Of a DNA stretch of 64,000 nt, positions 27,230 to 36,817 are shown piece by piece; position 1 is the stretch's first letter; each line of letters opens with the position of its first letter. The stretch is from assembly GCA_965198895.1 (NCBI GenBank), contig OZ240676.1, positions 5,146,001 to 5,210,000 on the forward strand, given 5' to 3'. A program made the position numbers and the translations under genes. The DNA comes from LMUY01 sp965198895. GTDB taxonomy: Bacteria; Pseudomonadota; Alphaproteobacteria; Acetobacterales; Acetobacteraceae. The notes below the pieces were generated by a model. That model had not been told where the DNA came from and made no database searches. It worked only from the letters and a program-made list of their open reading frames with translations.

Positions 27230-27986
27230 CGGCGTGGTTTCCCAGATAGACCTCCCGCACCAGCGGATCGTTACGGACCGCCTGGGGGTCGCCCGACGCG
27301 ATGACCTGCCCGTAATGCAGGACAGTCAGCCGTGTTCCCAGGCCGAACACCACGCCCATGTCGTGCTCCGTCAGCACCATGGAGAGCCCTTGTTCCCGCA
27401 CGAGACCAGCGAGCATCTCGACGGTTGCGGCGCGCTCGGGCGTCGACATGCCTGCGGTAGGCTCGTCCAACAGCAACAGCGTGGGCCGGGCCGCCAGTGC
27501 GAGGGCGAGTTCAAGCCGCTTTCGGTCGCCATGCGACAGCTCGGCGGCCCGCCGTTCGGCGAGATGTTCAAGCGCCACGGCTGCCAGCAGGCCCTCGACC
27601 CGGCGCTGTACGTCGGAGCTCGGGGTGAGGCCCAACAGAAACGTCCGGACTGTGCCGTGGCGGCAGAGCGCCTCACACGCGACCGTCAGGTTTTCGCGCG
27701 TGGTCATGTCGGCGAAGATCCGCGCGACCTGGAAGGTGCGTCCGATGCCTAACCTGACCCGGCGATGATGCGGCAGCCGAGTGACATTGCGGCCGCCGAA
27801 ATGGATCGTGCCCGTGCGCGGGAAGATCTCACCGCTCAGCACCTTTAACAACGTGCTCTTCCCGGCGCCATTCGGGCCGACCACCACGTGGACCTCTCCC
27901 GGCGCCACAGCCAACTCGACTTGCCGGAGAACGGGGATCTTGCCGTAGCCGCGGGTGATCCCCGTCGCAAGCAGCAGCGGCGTCAT
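27219..27986 (-). CDS. livG: Branched-chain amino acid-type ABC transporter ATPase (LivG)
   Basis: A 255-residue ATPase with Walker A GPNGAGKSTLLKVL, signature-like LSHGDRKRLELALAL and Walker B LLLLDEPTAGMS, which is the LivG form of the signature. I use the ATG at 27986, which overlaps the livM stop (ATGA), not the longer upstream frame, which is inside livM. Partner of LivF in powering uptake. Confidence 0.9.
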   Translation of the reverse strand: MTPLLLATGITRGYGKIPVLRQVELAVAPGEVHVVVGPNGAGKSTLLKVLSGEIFPRTGTIHFGGRNVTRLPHHRRVRLGIGRTFQVARIFADMTTRENLTVACEALCRHGTVRTFLLGLTPSSDVQRRVEGLLAAVALEHLAERRAAELSHGDRKRLELALALAARPTLLLLDEPTAGMSTPERAATVEMLAGLVREQGLSMVLTEHDMGVVFGLGTRLTVLHYGQVIASGDPQAVRNDPLVREVYLGNHADAA

Positions 27987-28960
27987 GTCCGCGATGTCAT
28001 CAGGCGGCCGGTGTGGGCGACGATCCTGCCGAGGCCGCCGGGGACGCCCAGGATCACAAGCAGCAGCAACGCGCCGGTGATCAGGTCGGACGCGCCATAG
28101 ACGTTGCGGGTCGCGTATTGCAGCACGGCGAACACCATCGCCCCGATCGCCGGGCCCCAGAACAGGCCGGCGCCGCCCAGCAGAGTGCAGAGCAGCGGCA
28201 GCGTGGACTGGCCCCAATAGGCCACGTCCGGTGTGACGATCTGGGTCCAGGGACCGTAAAGCGCGGCCGCAGCCGCCGTGACGGCACCGGAGATGGCGAA
28301 GGCGGCCAGGCGATGGCGGTGGACATCGATGCCCAGAAAACCTGCCCGCGCCGGGTCAAGCCGGATGGCACGGAAGCTGCGGCCTAAGCGGCTGTGTTCC
28401 ACCCACCAGAGCACCGTGCACAGTATGGCGCAGGTGATCAGGATGATGGCGTAGAACGCCCGGTCTGAGCTGGCCGACATCCCGAGGCCGGGCAGAACGA
28501 CGACCGGGCGCGGGACACTCGTCAGTCCGTCATTGCGGCCAAGCAGGGACATATGCGTGATGACGACATACAGGAGTTGGGAAAAGCCCAGCGTCAGGAC
28601 GGCGAAGTAAATCCCTTCTGAGCGCCGCAAGGACAGGATGCCGACCACGAGCGCGAGGAGTGTGCCGGACGCCGCACTCGCCAGGATCACGAGCGGGAAC
28701 GGGAGGCCCGGCATCTGGATGCTGAGTAGCCCACCCAGATAGGCGCCGGTCGCGAAGAACATGGCCTGGCCGAAGCTCATCAGCCCGGCGTAGGAGAAAA
28801 GTAAGTTATAGGCGAGCGCGAAGATGATGTTGATGCACGTGAGGCCCGCCAGGAACAGCAGGTTGCCGTTGAGCGTGAACGGCACGGCGGCGGCTACGCA
28901 GAGCCCCAAGCCGAGCACCGCAGCGAAGCCACCGAGCCCGGATGAGGCACGCCGGGTCAT
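27983..28960 (-). CDS. livM: Branched-chain amino acid-type ABC permease (LivM)
   Basis: A 325-residue integral membrane protein with about nine hydrophobic segments and the family motifs YNLLFSYAGLMSFGQAMFFA and FGFSQLLY-like TLGFSQLLYVV. It forms the translocation pathway with LivH. Overlaps livH and livG by 4 bp at both ends. Confidence 0.9.
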   Translation of the reverse strand: MTRRASSGLGGFAAVLGLGLCVAAAVPFTLNGNLLFLAGLTCINIIFALAYNLLFSYAGLMSFGQAMFFATGAYLGGLLSIQMPGLPFPLVILASAASGTLLALVVGILSLRRSEGIYFAVLTLGFSQLLYVVITHMSLLGRNDGLTSVPRPVVVLPGLGMSASSDRAFYAIILITCAILCTVLWWVEHSRLGRSFRAIRLDPARAGFLGIDVHRHRLAAFAISGAVTAAAAALYGPWTQIVTPDVAYWGQSTLPLLCTLLGGAGLFWGPAIGAMVFAVLQYATRNVYGASDLITGALLLLVILGVPGGLGRIVAHTGRLMTSRT

Positions 28961-29850
28961 GCCGTTTCCCGGCGTCCGAGCAGCCCGGCCGGGCGCACAA
29001 GCAGACAGACCGCGAGGGCCACGAACGGGAGCGCGCCGGGGTAGTTGGGGATCAGCACATCGCCGAGGGCATTGACCAGCCCAAGCAGCATCGCGGCCAG
29101 CAGCGCGCCCGTGACACTGCCCATGCCGCCGACGATGATCACGTTGAAGGCCTGGATAACGAACATGTCACCCAAGCCCGGCGACAAGCTTTGGTTGGCG
29201 GCCAACAATCCACCCGCCAGCCCTGCGAGCGCAAAGCCGATCACCATAGTCAGGGTGTAGACACCGTTGACATCGATTCCCAACATGCGCGCCGTCCACG
29301 GGTCTGCACCCACGGCCTGCAGCATCTGTCCAAACCTCGTGCCGCGCAGCATCAGCTCCAGGCCGGCATAAACTGTAAGCGCGGCGACGATTGTAAACAG
29401 CGTGTAGTTTGGCATGACCACGCCGCCGACGACTGTGGCATCCATCATCTGCGTCGGTGGTTGGACCGTCAGCACATCCACCCCCCAAATCAGCTTCACC
29501 GCGCCATTAAGCAGCAGCAGGACGGCGTAGCTTGCGATCAGCACGTAGGCGCGATTGACTGCGTGCATTCGCCGGAACACCGAGAAGTCGATCACCAACC
29601 CTAGAACTGCGACCACGGCTGCCGCGGCTAGTGTTGCCACAAGATAGCAGCCGATGGACACGTCGCCGCCCAGCCGGGTGATGACGTCGTAACTGACATA
29701 GGCACCGATCATAAACAGCGCGCCGTGGGCGAAGTTCAGCACGTGCAGCACGCCGAATATGACCGTTAGCCCCGCTGCCACCAGGAATGTCGCGGCCGCC
29801 CACGACGCGGCGTTGAACAGGATGTCCGCCCAGTCCAGCGCAGGCATCAC
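28957..29850 (-). CDS. livH: Branched-chain amino acid-type ABC permease (LivH)
   Basis: A 297-residue permease with repeated hydrophobic segments and the family motif FGVLHVLNFAHGALFMIGAY, plus GLAGGLLAANQSLSPGLG near the C-terminus. Its start directly follows the stop of the substrate-binding protein gene. Confidence 0.9.
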   Translation of the reverse strand: MMPALDWADILFNAASWAAATFLVAAGLTVIFGVLHVLNFAHGALFMIGAYVSYDVITRLGGDVSIGCYLVATLAAAAVVAVLGLVIDFSVFRRMHAVNRAYVLIASYAVLLLLNGAVKLIWGVDVLTVQPPTQMMDATVVGGVVMPNYTLFTIVAALTVYAGLELMLRGTRFGQMLQAVGADPWTARMLGIDVNGVYTLTMVIGFALAGLAGGLLAANQSLSPGLGDMFVIQAFNVIIVGGMGSVTGALLAAMLLGLVNALGDVLIPNYPGALPFVALAVCLLVRPAGLLGRRETA

Positions 29851-31095
29851 TCAGAGCGTCTTGTAGACGAGAGGTTTGCCCGGCGTGGGCGGCTCGATGA
29901 CGTCGGCGCCGGGGATGACGCGCGTTTCCGCAACGCGGTAGCCACGCTCGTTGCTGTCCGAGGTGATGTAGATCAGGTCTACGTTGCAGATGGCTTGATT
30001 GTCCTCCCCGCGGATGATGCGCGGACCGGTCGCGGTGTCCCACTGCAAGCCCTTCAGCGCTTGCAGGACGCTCGGTGTGTCCGTGGCGCCGCCGGCCTTG
30101 CGGATGGCGGCGGCATAGGCCAGCACGCCGGCATGGTTCTCCCCCACCCAACCCATCGGGATGCCCTCGTGGCTGAGCGGCACGGCGTCCTTGTACAGTC
30201 GGACGCTGATCGGGTTGTCCGTGTGTGCGCCCGGATACCACAGGGAGCTCGTCCAGTAGGACGGCACCTGTTTGCGCATGGCCTCGGCGACGAGCAGGTC
30301 GCCGGCACTGTCCACGAATAGTTTTGCCTTGGTCAACAGCCCGTAGGGTCGCGCCTGCTGCAGAATGGTGATGAGATCGGAGCCGTAGTTGCAGTTCAGC
30401 AGGCCATCGGGGGCCAGCCGCATGGCGGTGTTGATCTGGGTCTTGAAGTCGCCGCCGCCGAACGGCGTCATGACGGGGTCGACGATGTCAGGCTTAGCTC
30501 CCGTAGCAGCCGGGTAGAAGGTCAGCATGCCGTCGACGAAGGTCGACCAAACCGTCCGGCCGTATTCGTGATCTGGCACCAGGCCGACCCAGCGGCGTAA
30601 CGCGGGGTATTTTTCCGCAATGAGCTTGGTCTCTGCGCGAACGAACATGTAAGGCTCGGCGCCGACGCGCACGAAGTTTGGATTGTAGGCGCCGTGGTTG
30701 ATCTTGTCCGAACCGGCGCCCCCGGCAAGATGGATGGAGCCGAGTTGCTGCATGACCGGCCCAAGCGCCAAGGCTAGTGCGCTGTTCACCGTACCCAGCG
30801 TCAGGTTGATCCCTTGCGCTGCCAACTCGCGTGCGGCCGCGATCGCGGTGGGCGCGTCGGCTTTCGCATCCCGCTCCACCAGCTCAAGCATCCGGCCATT
30901 AATGCCGCCATCGGCGTTCACATGGGCTACACCGAGTTCAGCACCGACCTTGAGGTGATTGCCGATGTCTTGCTGCGATCCACTGAGCGGGGCGATCAGC
31001 CCTATCTTGATGGGTCCGCGGCTCTGCGCTTTGCTCCTCCATACGAACGGCAGCGATGCTGCGACCCCAAGGGCGGTGCGTCGGCTGAAGGTCAT
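29851..31095 (-). CDS. Periplasmic substrate-binding protein of the Liv-type importer (first copy)
   Basis: A 414-residue type I periplasmic binding protein with a Tat-like N-terminus (SRRTALGVAAS) and the IKIGLIAPLSGSQQDIGN start typical of amide/branched-chain binders. The ligand is not known; many paralogues in catabolic operons bind aromatic or aliphatic acids. It overlaps the flavin monooxygenase by 4 bp upstream and abuts livH downstream. A second binding protein lies at 39204-40424. Confidence 0.88.
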   Translation of the reverse strand: MTFSRRTALGVAASLPFVWRSKAQSRGPIKIGLIAPLSGSQQDIGNHLKVGAELGVAHVNADGGINGRMLELVERDAKADAPTAIAAARELAAQGINLTLGTVNSALALALGPVMQQLGSIHLAGGAGSDKINHGAYNPNFVRVGAEPYMFVRAETKLIAEKYPALRRWVGLVPDHEYGRTVWSTFVDGMLTFYPAATGAKPDIVDPVMTPFGGGDFKTQINTAMRLAPDGLLNCNYGSDLITILQQARPYGLLTKAKLFVDSAGDLLVAEAMRKQVPSYWTSSLWYPGAHTDNPISVRLYKDAVPLSHEGIPMGWVGENHAGVLAYAAAIRKAGGATDTPSVLQALKGLQWDTATGPRIIRGEDNQAICNVDLIYITSDSNERGYRVAETRVIPGADVIEPPTPGKPLVYKTL

Positions 31096-32888
31096 GCTTC
31101 ATTTCCCTTTGTCGTGCGCTTGATCCCGCGGAGCTCGGCGACGATCTGTAGGGCCAATAGCTTGGAATACGTCCGCGCCTGCGGCATCCCGCCGAGCTGG
31201 AGCCACAAGCCGCGCTGGCCCGTCGGACGCCAAGCGCGGCGCAGTTCGCCGCCTTCGTCCCAGCCCCATACCTTACCCACGCGTGCTGCGATGTCTTGGC
31301 CGAAGTATTCGTGGATATCGGCTTCCTGGTTCAGATAGCCGGTCGCCAGCACGATGATGTCCGCTTCCAACAGCGAACCGTCGCGCAGCCGCGCACCTCG
31401 GGCCTCATAACTCGCGAGGTCATCGTTCTGGACGAGCCGGATGCGGCCATCGATCAGATAGGCCGATGCACCGACATCGATGTAGTAGCCACCGCCCCGG
31501 TGGAGGTAATTGGCGAAATATCCACCGTTCAGGTACCCAGGGTCTAGTCGAAAGCCGACCTTGCGCAGCCCTTCATGCAGCGTGCTATCCAGCGCCTCGA
31601 TATGCCGTGCGAAGTCTTGATAGTTGCGGATGGTGGTGCCGAAATCGCTGGCTATCGAGATCACGTCGATCTCGTCGATCGTTCGGCCTTCCTTGTACAG
31701 CGCATAGATTGCGTTAGCGGGGTCGATGCTGACGACGTTGGTCGGCCCCCGTTGTATCATGGTGACGTCGCAGCCGCGCTGGTACAATTCGAGCGCCACG
31801 TCATGGCCGCTCGTGCTGGTGCCGATCACGATCGCCTTCTTGGAGCGGAACGCCTCGGTTGGCCGCACGTCGGCGGAGTGGGAAACGGTTCCGGCGAAGC
31901 TGTCGAGCCCGGGCAGTGCTGGGTAGTTTTGCCGGCCGGAAATGCCGCCGGTCGCCAGGATGATGTGCCGCGGCCGGAGCACCCGTTCGGCACGGTCGGC
32001 GGTGGTCAGCCGTGCGGACCAGCGCCCGTCCGCCTCGTCATAGGCCGCACCGCCGAATTGTGTGGAGGTCCAAACCGCGAGTTCCGTCGCGGTGGCGTAG
32101 AACTCCATCCAAGCCGCGAACATGTCCTTGGGCAGGTACACCGGCCAATTGCGCGGATAGGTGGTGTAAGGGAAGTCGATCGAGAATACCTCGTTGTGAA
32201 GCTGCAATGTATGGTAGCGGTTGCGCCAGATGTCGCCGACGCGGGGCGATTTCTCAACCAGAAGAACGCGGACACCCATCGCTTTCAGCCGCGCGCCAAT
32301 CATCAGCCCGGCATGGCCGGCGCCGACCACCAACACTTCCGGCTCCTCGCCGTCGAAGCTTCTGGCACGGGCGATCTGGTCCAGCCAGTTTTCGCCAGGA
32401 TGACGCACGGCAGCCCGCTCCGGCCGGTGTGCGTCGATGGCCTCGGGGAATCCTGTCAGCCGCTGCAATGAGGTCATCAGGCCCCAGGCCAGCACACCGG
32501 GCTTCTCTGCGTCCGCCAGCACCAGCCGGACAACACCGTTGCCGGAGCCGATGGTGGTGGAGAAGGTGAAGATTACCTCGATCACGCGCGTCCCGGCCCG
32601 CGTTTCCCAATGCGGAGCGGAGTAGCGCTCGTCGAGCGCGATGCTGCGCAGGCCACACGCGGCTGCCTCGGTGGCGAGGTGCCCGGCGATCACCTCCCGC
32701 CCTTTCAGTGACCGGTAATCCCACTGGCAAACCAGCAGGTCGCGCCAATACGCGTCTGGCGTGAATAGCGCAGCCAAACCGTCCCGGTCACTGCTGCCAA
32801 TCAGCCGATCGAAGTTGGCGAGCCAGCTTTCTGCGGCGGCCTGCACGTTGATGGTCGTGTCGATGTCGTCGACTGTATGGGCACTCAT
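31092..32888 (-). CDS. Flavin-dependent monooxygenase with N-terminal NTF2-like domain
   Basis: A 598-residue protein. Residues about 15-150 resemble an NTF2/SnoaL-like fold (WLANFDRLIGSSDRDGLAALFTPDAYWRD). Residues 180 onward are a flavin-containing monooxygenase: FAD motif GAGHAG at 189-194, RYHTLQLHNEVF, an NADPH-binding GTSTSG, and ATGYLNQEAD near the end. The family includes N-oxygenating FMOs and Baeyer-Villiger enzymes. Next to an SMP-30-type lactonase, a Baeyer-Villiger role (ketone to ester/lactone) is plausible but not proven; the strict BVMO fingerprint FxGxxxHxxxW is not obvious. Confidence 0.8.
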   Translation of the reverse strand: MSAHTVDDIDTTINVQAAAESWLANFDRLIGSSDRDGLAALFTPDAYWRDLLVCQWDYRSLKGREVIAGHLATEAAACGLRSIALDERYSAPHWETRAGTRVIEVIFTFSTTIGSGNGVVRLVLADAEKPGVLAWGLMTSLQRLTGFPEAIDAHRPERAAVRHPGENWLDQIARARSFDGEEPEVLVVGAGHAGLMIGARLKAMGVRVLLVEKSPRVGDIWRNRYHTLQLHNEVFSIDFPYTTYPRNWPVYLPKDMFAAWMEFYATATELAVWTSTQFGGAAYDEADGRWSARLTTADRAERVLRPRHIILATGGISGRQNYPALPGLDSFAGTVSHSADVRPTEAFRSKKAIVIGTSTSGHDVALELYQRGCDVTMIQRGPTNVVSIDPANAIYALYKEGRTIDEIDVISIASDFGTTIRNYQDFARHIEALDSTLHEGLRKVGFRLDPGYLNGGYFANYLHRGGGYYIDVGASAYLIDGRIRLVQNDDLASYEARGARLRDGSLLEADIIVLATGYLNQEADIHEYFGQDIAARVGKVWGWDEGGELRRAWRPTGQRGLWLQLGGMPQARTYSKLLALQIVAELRGIKRTTKGNEA

Positions 32889-32923
32889 CCGGAGATTCCC
32901 CCCTGTTTCTTATTGAACCGGCG

Positions 32924-33703
32924 TCAATGGTAGGTCCGGCCTCCATCGACCGCCAACGTCACCCCTGTGATAAAGGAGGATGAAGTGGAGCTCAGGAACA
33001 AGGCTGCCTGCGCCACTTCGCTGTCGCGCCCATAGCGGCGCAACGCATAGCGCTGCAGCACGTCGGGATTGTTGTGGTACGGCAGCCCCGCCGACATGGG
33101 CGTATCGATCAGTCCCGGGCAGATCGTGTTCACTCGGATCTTCGGTGCAAGCTCCATGGCCAGCACCTTGCCGAGGGTGATCAGAGCTCCCTTGGACGTC
33201 GCGTAGGCGGCGCGGTTGGCATAAGGCGCCAGGCCGACGCCTGACGACAGGTTCACGATTGTTGCCGCCGGGCCCGCTTGCAGAGCCGGCAAGGCAGCGC
33301 GGCAGAGTAGGAAGGGCGCATCCAGGTTGATCGCCATCACGGTCCGCCATTGATCGGGTGTCGTCTCGGTGAGCGACCCGGCCGCATGCACACCGGCCCC
33401 GTTGACGAGACCGTCCAGGCCACCCACCGCCACAATCGCCTGCTCGACGGCTGGGGCGATCCGAGCTGCGTCCGCGAGATCACAAACTATGGAAACACCG
33501 CCGACCTCAGCGGCTACGGCGTCCAGCAAGTCCGCATTGCGATCCAGCAGTGCCAGTTTTGCTCCCTCGGCTGCGAACAGGCGGGCAATCGCGCGCCCGA
33601 TCCCCTGCGCCGCGCCCGTCACCAGGATTGATCGCCCCTGCAAGCGGCCAGATGGCGCCGGAAACGTGCCTCCCTCCGGGCGCCAGTCGATGGCGTCGCT
33701 CAT
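32924..33703 (-). CDS. Short-chain dehydrogenase/reductase
   Basis: A 259-residue classical SDR. Cofactor motif TGAAQGIG, NNAG-equivalent VNGAGVH, catalytic Ser in NLSSG, and YxxxK in YATSK. A C-terminal GVTLAVDGG fits family length. I chose ATG at 33703, which overlaps the SMP-30 gene stop (ATGA), over the longer frame. It probably oxidises a hydroxyl intermediate in the pathway encoded by this operon. Confidence 0.88.
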   Translation of the reverse strand: MSDAIDWRPEGGTFPAPSGRLQGRSILVTGAAQGIGRAIARLFAAEGAKLALLDRNADLLDAVAAEVGGVSIVCDLADAARIAPAVEQAIVAVGGLDGLVNGAGVHAAGSLTETTPDQWRTVMAINLDAPFLLCRAALPALQAGPAATIVNLSSGVGLAPYANRAAYATSKGALITLGKVLAMELAPKIRVNTICPGLIDTPMSAGLPYHNNPDVLQRYALRRYGRDSEVAQAALFLSSTSSSFITGVTLAVDGGRTYH

Positions 33704-34620
33704 GACCGGACCTGCTGTAATGTCTGCCCTCGCGCCCGAACCGGCACGCGCAGGAGCTGATGTGGGGTGCACATATAAAGGATGTTGAGCTTCGGTCCGC
33801 CGAAACAGAGATTGATCACCGGCATCCCGAGACACATCCGGCCGAGCAATCGGCCGTCGCAGGCGAAGCAGCAGACACCATCGCCGACGCCCGCCCAGAT
33901 GCGGTCCTCGTCATCCACCCGGATGCCGTCGAACACACCGACCGGCGCATCGGCCAGGATGCCGCGGTCGGCGAGGGCACCGCCGGGTCCGATGTCGAAA
34001 CGGCGAATGTGGGCTGGCAGGTCGGGCCCGCCCGTGCGGCCGGAATCCACGACGAGAAGTCTGGTTTCATCGGCCGAGAAGGCCAAGCCGTTGGGCTGCT
34101 CCATCGTGGTGATGACGCGATCGAGCTGGCCGGAGGACGGATCGAGCCGGAAGACATGGGCTCCGTCCTGCTCGCGTGGGGCGCGATGCCCGAAATAGTC
34201 GCTGTCGATGCCGTAACTCGGGTCGGAAAACCAGATCGTTCCATCCGACCGCACTACGACGTCGTTGGGACTGTTCAACCGCTTGCCGTCAGCTGACGAC
34301 GCCAGAACCGAAACTCGGCCGTCGAACTCCGTGCGTGTCACCCGCCGCGAGCCATGCTCACAGGTGATCAGACGGCCCAAGCTATCGACCGTGTTTCCAT
34401 TGGCATTCTGCGACGGCGTTCGGAAGGTGCAAACATGCCCGGCAATCTCGTCGAACCGCATCAGACGGTCGTTGGGGATATCGGACCAGATAAGCGTACG
34501 CGATGCTGGGAAGTAGCAAGGCCCCTCGTTCCAGGCGCCGTCCTCGAACAGCGCCTGGGGGGTTTCATGCGCCAGGAAGAGACGCACCGCCGGGTCGGCA
34601 TGCTCGTAGAGCGTGCTCAT
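33700..34620 (-). CDS. SMP-30/gluconolactonase-like lactonase
   Basis: A 306-residue six-bladed beta-propeller. Seen: EGPCYFPASRTLIWSDIPNDRL, NDVVVRSDGTIWFSDPSYG, QPNGLAFSADET, and DGIRVDDEDRIWAG, which hold the metal ligands Glu, Asn, Asn and Asp of the family. Such enzymes hydrolyse lactones. Overlaps neighbours on both sides by 4 bp. Being next to the flavin monooxygenase suggests lactone opening after an oxygenation step. Confidence 0.87.
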   Translation of the reverse strand: MSTLYEHADPAVRLFLAHETPQALFEDGAWNEGPCYFPASRTLIWSDIPNDRLMRFDEIAGHVCTFRTPSQNANGNTVDSLGRLITCEHGSRRVTRTEFDGRVSVLASSADGKRLNSPNDVVVRSDGTIWFSDPSYGIDSDYFGHRAPREQDGAHVFRLDPSSGQLDRVITTMEQPNGLAFSADETRLLVVDSGRTGGPDLPAHIRRFDIGPGGALADRGILADAPVGVFDGIRVDDEDRIWAGVGDGVCCFACDGRLLGRMCLGMPVINLCFGGPKLNILYMCTPHQLLRVPVRARGQTLQQVRS

Positions 34621-35633
34621 GCCACCCGGACCTCTGCTGCGACTTTGGAAGGAGGGCAGACACGCTCGAGCAGCCGGGAGCGATGGAGAGAGACCGGACC
34701 AAGTGCCGTGCCGAGCCGTACTATGCGGCGGACATAGTAGTTGAGGGCATACTCCCAGGTCAGGCCGATGCCGCCGTGGAACTGGACCGCGGCCTCGGCC
34801 ACGTCGCGCGACGCCCGCGGCACATAGGCCAGCATCGCCAGAATTGCGGTCCCGGCATCCTCAGTTGCCGCGTGAGCCGGCGCTGCTTGCGCGGCGTCCA
34901 TCGCAGCCGCCGCATACTCCACGCTGACCCGGATGTTCTCGACCGTGACGTAGACGTCGGCAGCAAGGTGTTTCAATGCCTGGTTGGCACCGATCGGCTG
35001 GCCGAACTGCGTACGGTCTTTCAGGTACGTGGTAGCCAAGCCGAAACAATGTTCCGCAGCACCCAGCAGCTCGGCGCAGCGAAGCACCGCGAGCTGACTT
35101 TCGTAATCGGGTAAATCGAGGATCCAGGCGTCGGTAGCGCCGATGTCGACCGTCGCCGAGAACGCCACCTCGCGGGTGCCGATGGCGGCGCGAGGCGTGC
35201 GCTCCCGGAGGTCCGTCATCGCCACGAGCGCAAGCCCGGTGTTGCCGATCGAGGCGGCGACCCGGCGTGTGCGTTCCGGCGCCGCCACTGCCAAGCTGCC
35301 CTTCAGGCGGGAGCCAACCCGTGCAAGTGCACTCGGAACGGCGCTCACGACTGGGATGTCGCCCCGCATCATTGCCTCAGCTTGGTCCGGGTACAAGGTG
35401 GCAACGCCCCCGGCTACGAGCATTGTCTCGGCGACAGGATCGTGCAGCCCGTTTCGGCCGACCTCCTCGAGCACGATCGCCGCTTCGACCAAGCCCAGCC
35501 CGCTGCCGCCGAGCGCTTCGGGCACGAGCAGGCCGAATGCACCGAAGTCGGCCAATCCGCTCACCCCATCGCCGAGGGCAAGCCGCACGCTGTCGCGCAG
35601 CAGCCTCTGTTCCTCGGAGTGTTGGAAATTCAT
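34617..35633 (-). CDS. Acyl-CoA dehydrogenase (first of pair)
   Basis: A 338-residue acyl-CoA dehydrogenase-fold flavoprotein, somewhat short for the family (about 380). It keeps RDSVR, FGLLVPEALGGSG and FHGGIGLTWEYALNYYVRR, the last holding the region of FAD contacts at the dimer interface. It overlaps the second dehydrogenase by 4 bp. Paired short and long ACADs in such operons often form heteromers (as in steroid degradation), so this may be a heteromeric enzyme. That is inference. Confidence 0.88.
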   Translation of the reverse strand: MNFQHSEEQRLLRDSVRLALGDGVSGLADFGAFGLLVPEALGGSGLGLVEAAIVLEEVGRNGLHDPVAETMLVAGGVATLYPDQAEAMMRGDIPVVSAVPSALARVGSRLKGSLAVAAPERTRRVAASIGNTGLALVAMTDLRERTPRAAIGTREVAFSATVDIGATDAWILDLPDYESQLAVLRCAELLGAAEHCFGLATTYLKDRTQFGQPIGANQALKHLAADVYVTVENIRVSVEYAAAAMDAAQAAPAHAATEDAGTAILAMLAYVPRASRDVAEAAVQFHGGIGLTWEYALNYYVRRIVRLGTALGPVSLHRSRLLERVCPPSKVAAEVRVA

Positions 35634-36811
35634 TGGGCGCCCCTCCGCTCTGGCCGTGGCAATCCCAGAACACGCTCGGCGATGATGTTGCGTTGAATTT
35701 GCGAGCTGCCGGCGTAAACCGTCTCACCACGTGCCGTGAAGTAGATCCGCCGGAACCGTTCGGCGATCGGCGTGATCGCGTCGAACTCCGCGCCGAGCAG
35801 ATCGAGACCGAATCCTGCGATGCGCTGGTGCAGCTGGCTCCATAAAAGCTTTAGCAGGCTCGCCTCCTCGCCAATCTTTGCGCCCTCGGCGATGCGGCTG
35901 ACAAAGCGCAAATTATGGTAACGCATGATGGCGAGTTCCGAAGCGATCGCGCCTAGCTCCGACAGCACCATCTCGGACAAGTCCCCATGCTCGCGTGCAT
36001 GGGCGACGAGCGCACGCAACTCCTCAAGGAAGCGTGCCTGCCGATACAGTCGCGTGGTCGCACGCTCGAAGCCGAGCACCTTTACCGCCGTCGTCCAGCC
36101 GTCATCTAACGAACCGATCAGGCTATCTGGTTCAATGGCAACGTCTGTGAAGAACACTTCATTAAAATGCCGATGGCCGTTGAGATGGCGGATCGGGCGG
36201 ACATCAATTCCTGGCGTGTCCATCCGCACGATGAACAACGACATGCCTTTATACGCTGAGGCCTCCATGTTCGTCCGCGCGAGCAGGATGCAATGCGTCG
36301 CGAAATGGGCGTAGCTGGTCCAGATCTTCTGACCGTTCACCACCCATCGCCCGTCCTCGCCACGCACGGCACGCGTCTTGATCGCTGCGAGGTCCGAGCC
36401 GGCATTCGGCTCCGAGAAGCCCTGGCACCAGACATCCTCCATGCACAGGATGCGCGGCACGTGGTGGCGCTTCTGTGCCTCGGTACCGGCGCTCAAGAGG
36501 ATCGGCCCGACCAGCTCGCGTCCGATCGTGTTGATGCTTTCCGGCGCCTCGCTTCGCCCGAGTTCCTCGTTGACGATCAGGTCCGAGATCGCATCCAGCC
36601 CTTGGCCGCCATAGTCCGTTGGCCATGCGACGCCAGAATACCCGGCCGCATATAGCCGGCGCTCCCAGTCGATCAGAAAGCCCTGCTCCTGCGCCTCGGA
36701 CAGCGCTGGCCAGTGGCCGGCCTGCACCCACCCCGCAGGCAAGTTGTCGGCCAGCCAATCGCGAACCTGCGCGCGATAACGGTCCTGGCTGCGATCGAAC
36801 CGGATATCCAC
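35630..36811 (-). CDS. Acyl-CoA dehydrogenase (second of pair)
   Basis: A 393-residue flavoprotein of normal length. Seen: CQGFSEPNAGSDLAAIKTRA, VVNGQKIWTSYAHFA, and a C-terminal ETVYAGSSQIQRNIIAERVLGLP, the classical ACAD substrate and FAD motifs. Introduces a double bond alpha-beta to the CoA thioester. Overlaps its partner and lies 6 bp after the enoyl-CoA hydratase gene. Confidence 0.9.
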   Translation of the reverse strand: MDIRFDRSQDRYRAQVRDWLADNLPAGWVQAGHWPALSEAQEQGFLIDWERRLYAAGYSGVAWPTDYGGQGLDAISDLIVNEELGRSEAPESINTIGRELVGPILLSAGTEAQKRHHVPRILCMEDVWCQGFSEPNAGSDLAAIKTRAVRGEDGRWVVNGQKIWTSYAHFATHCILLARTNMEASAYKGMSLFIVRMDTPGIDVRPIRHLNGHRHFNEVFFTDVAIEPDSLIGSLDDGWTTAVKVLGFERATTRLYRQARFLEELRALVAHAREHGDLSEMVLSELGAIASELAIMRYHNLRFVSRIAEGAKIGEEASLLKLLWSQLHQRIAGFGLDLLGAEFDAITPIAERFRRIYFTARGETVYAGSSQIQRNIIAERVLGLPRPERRGAQ

Positions 36812-36817
36812 TTGACT

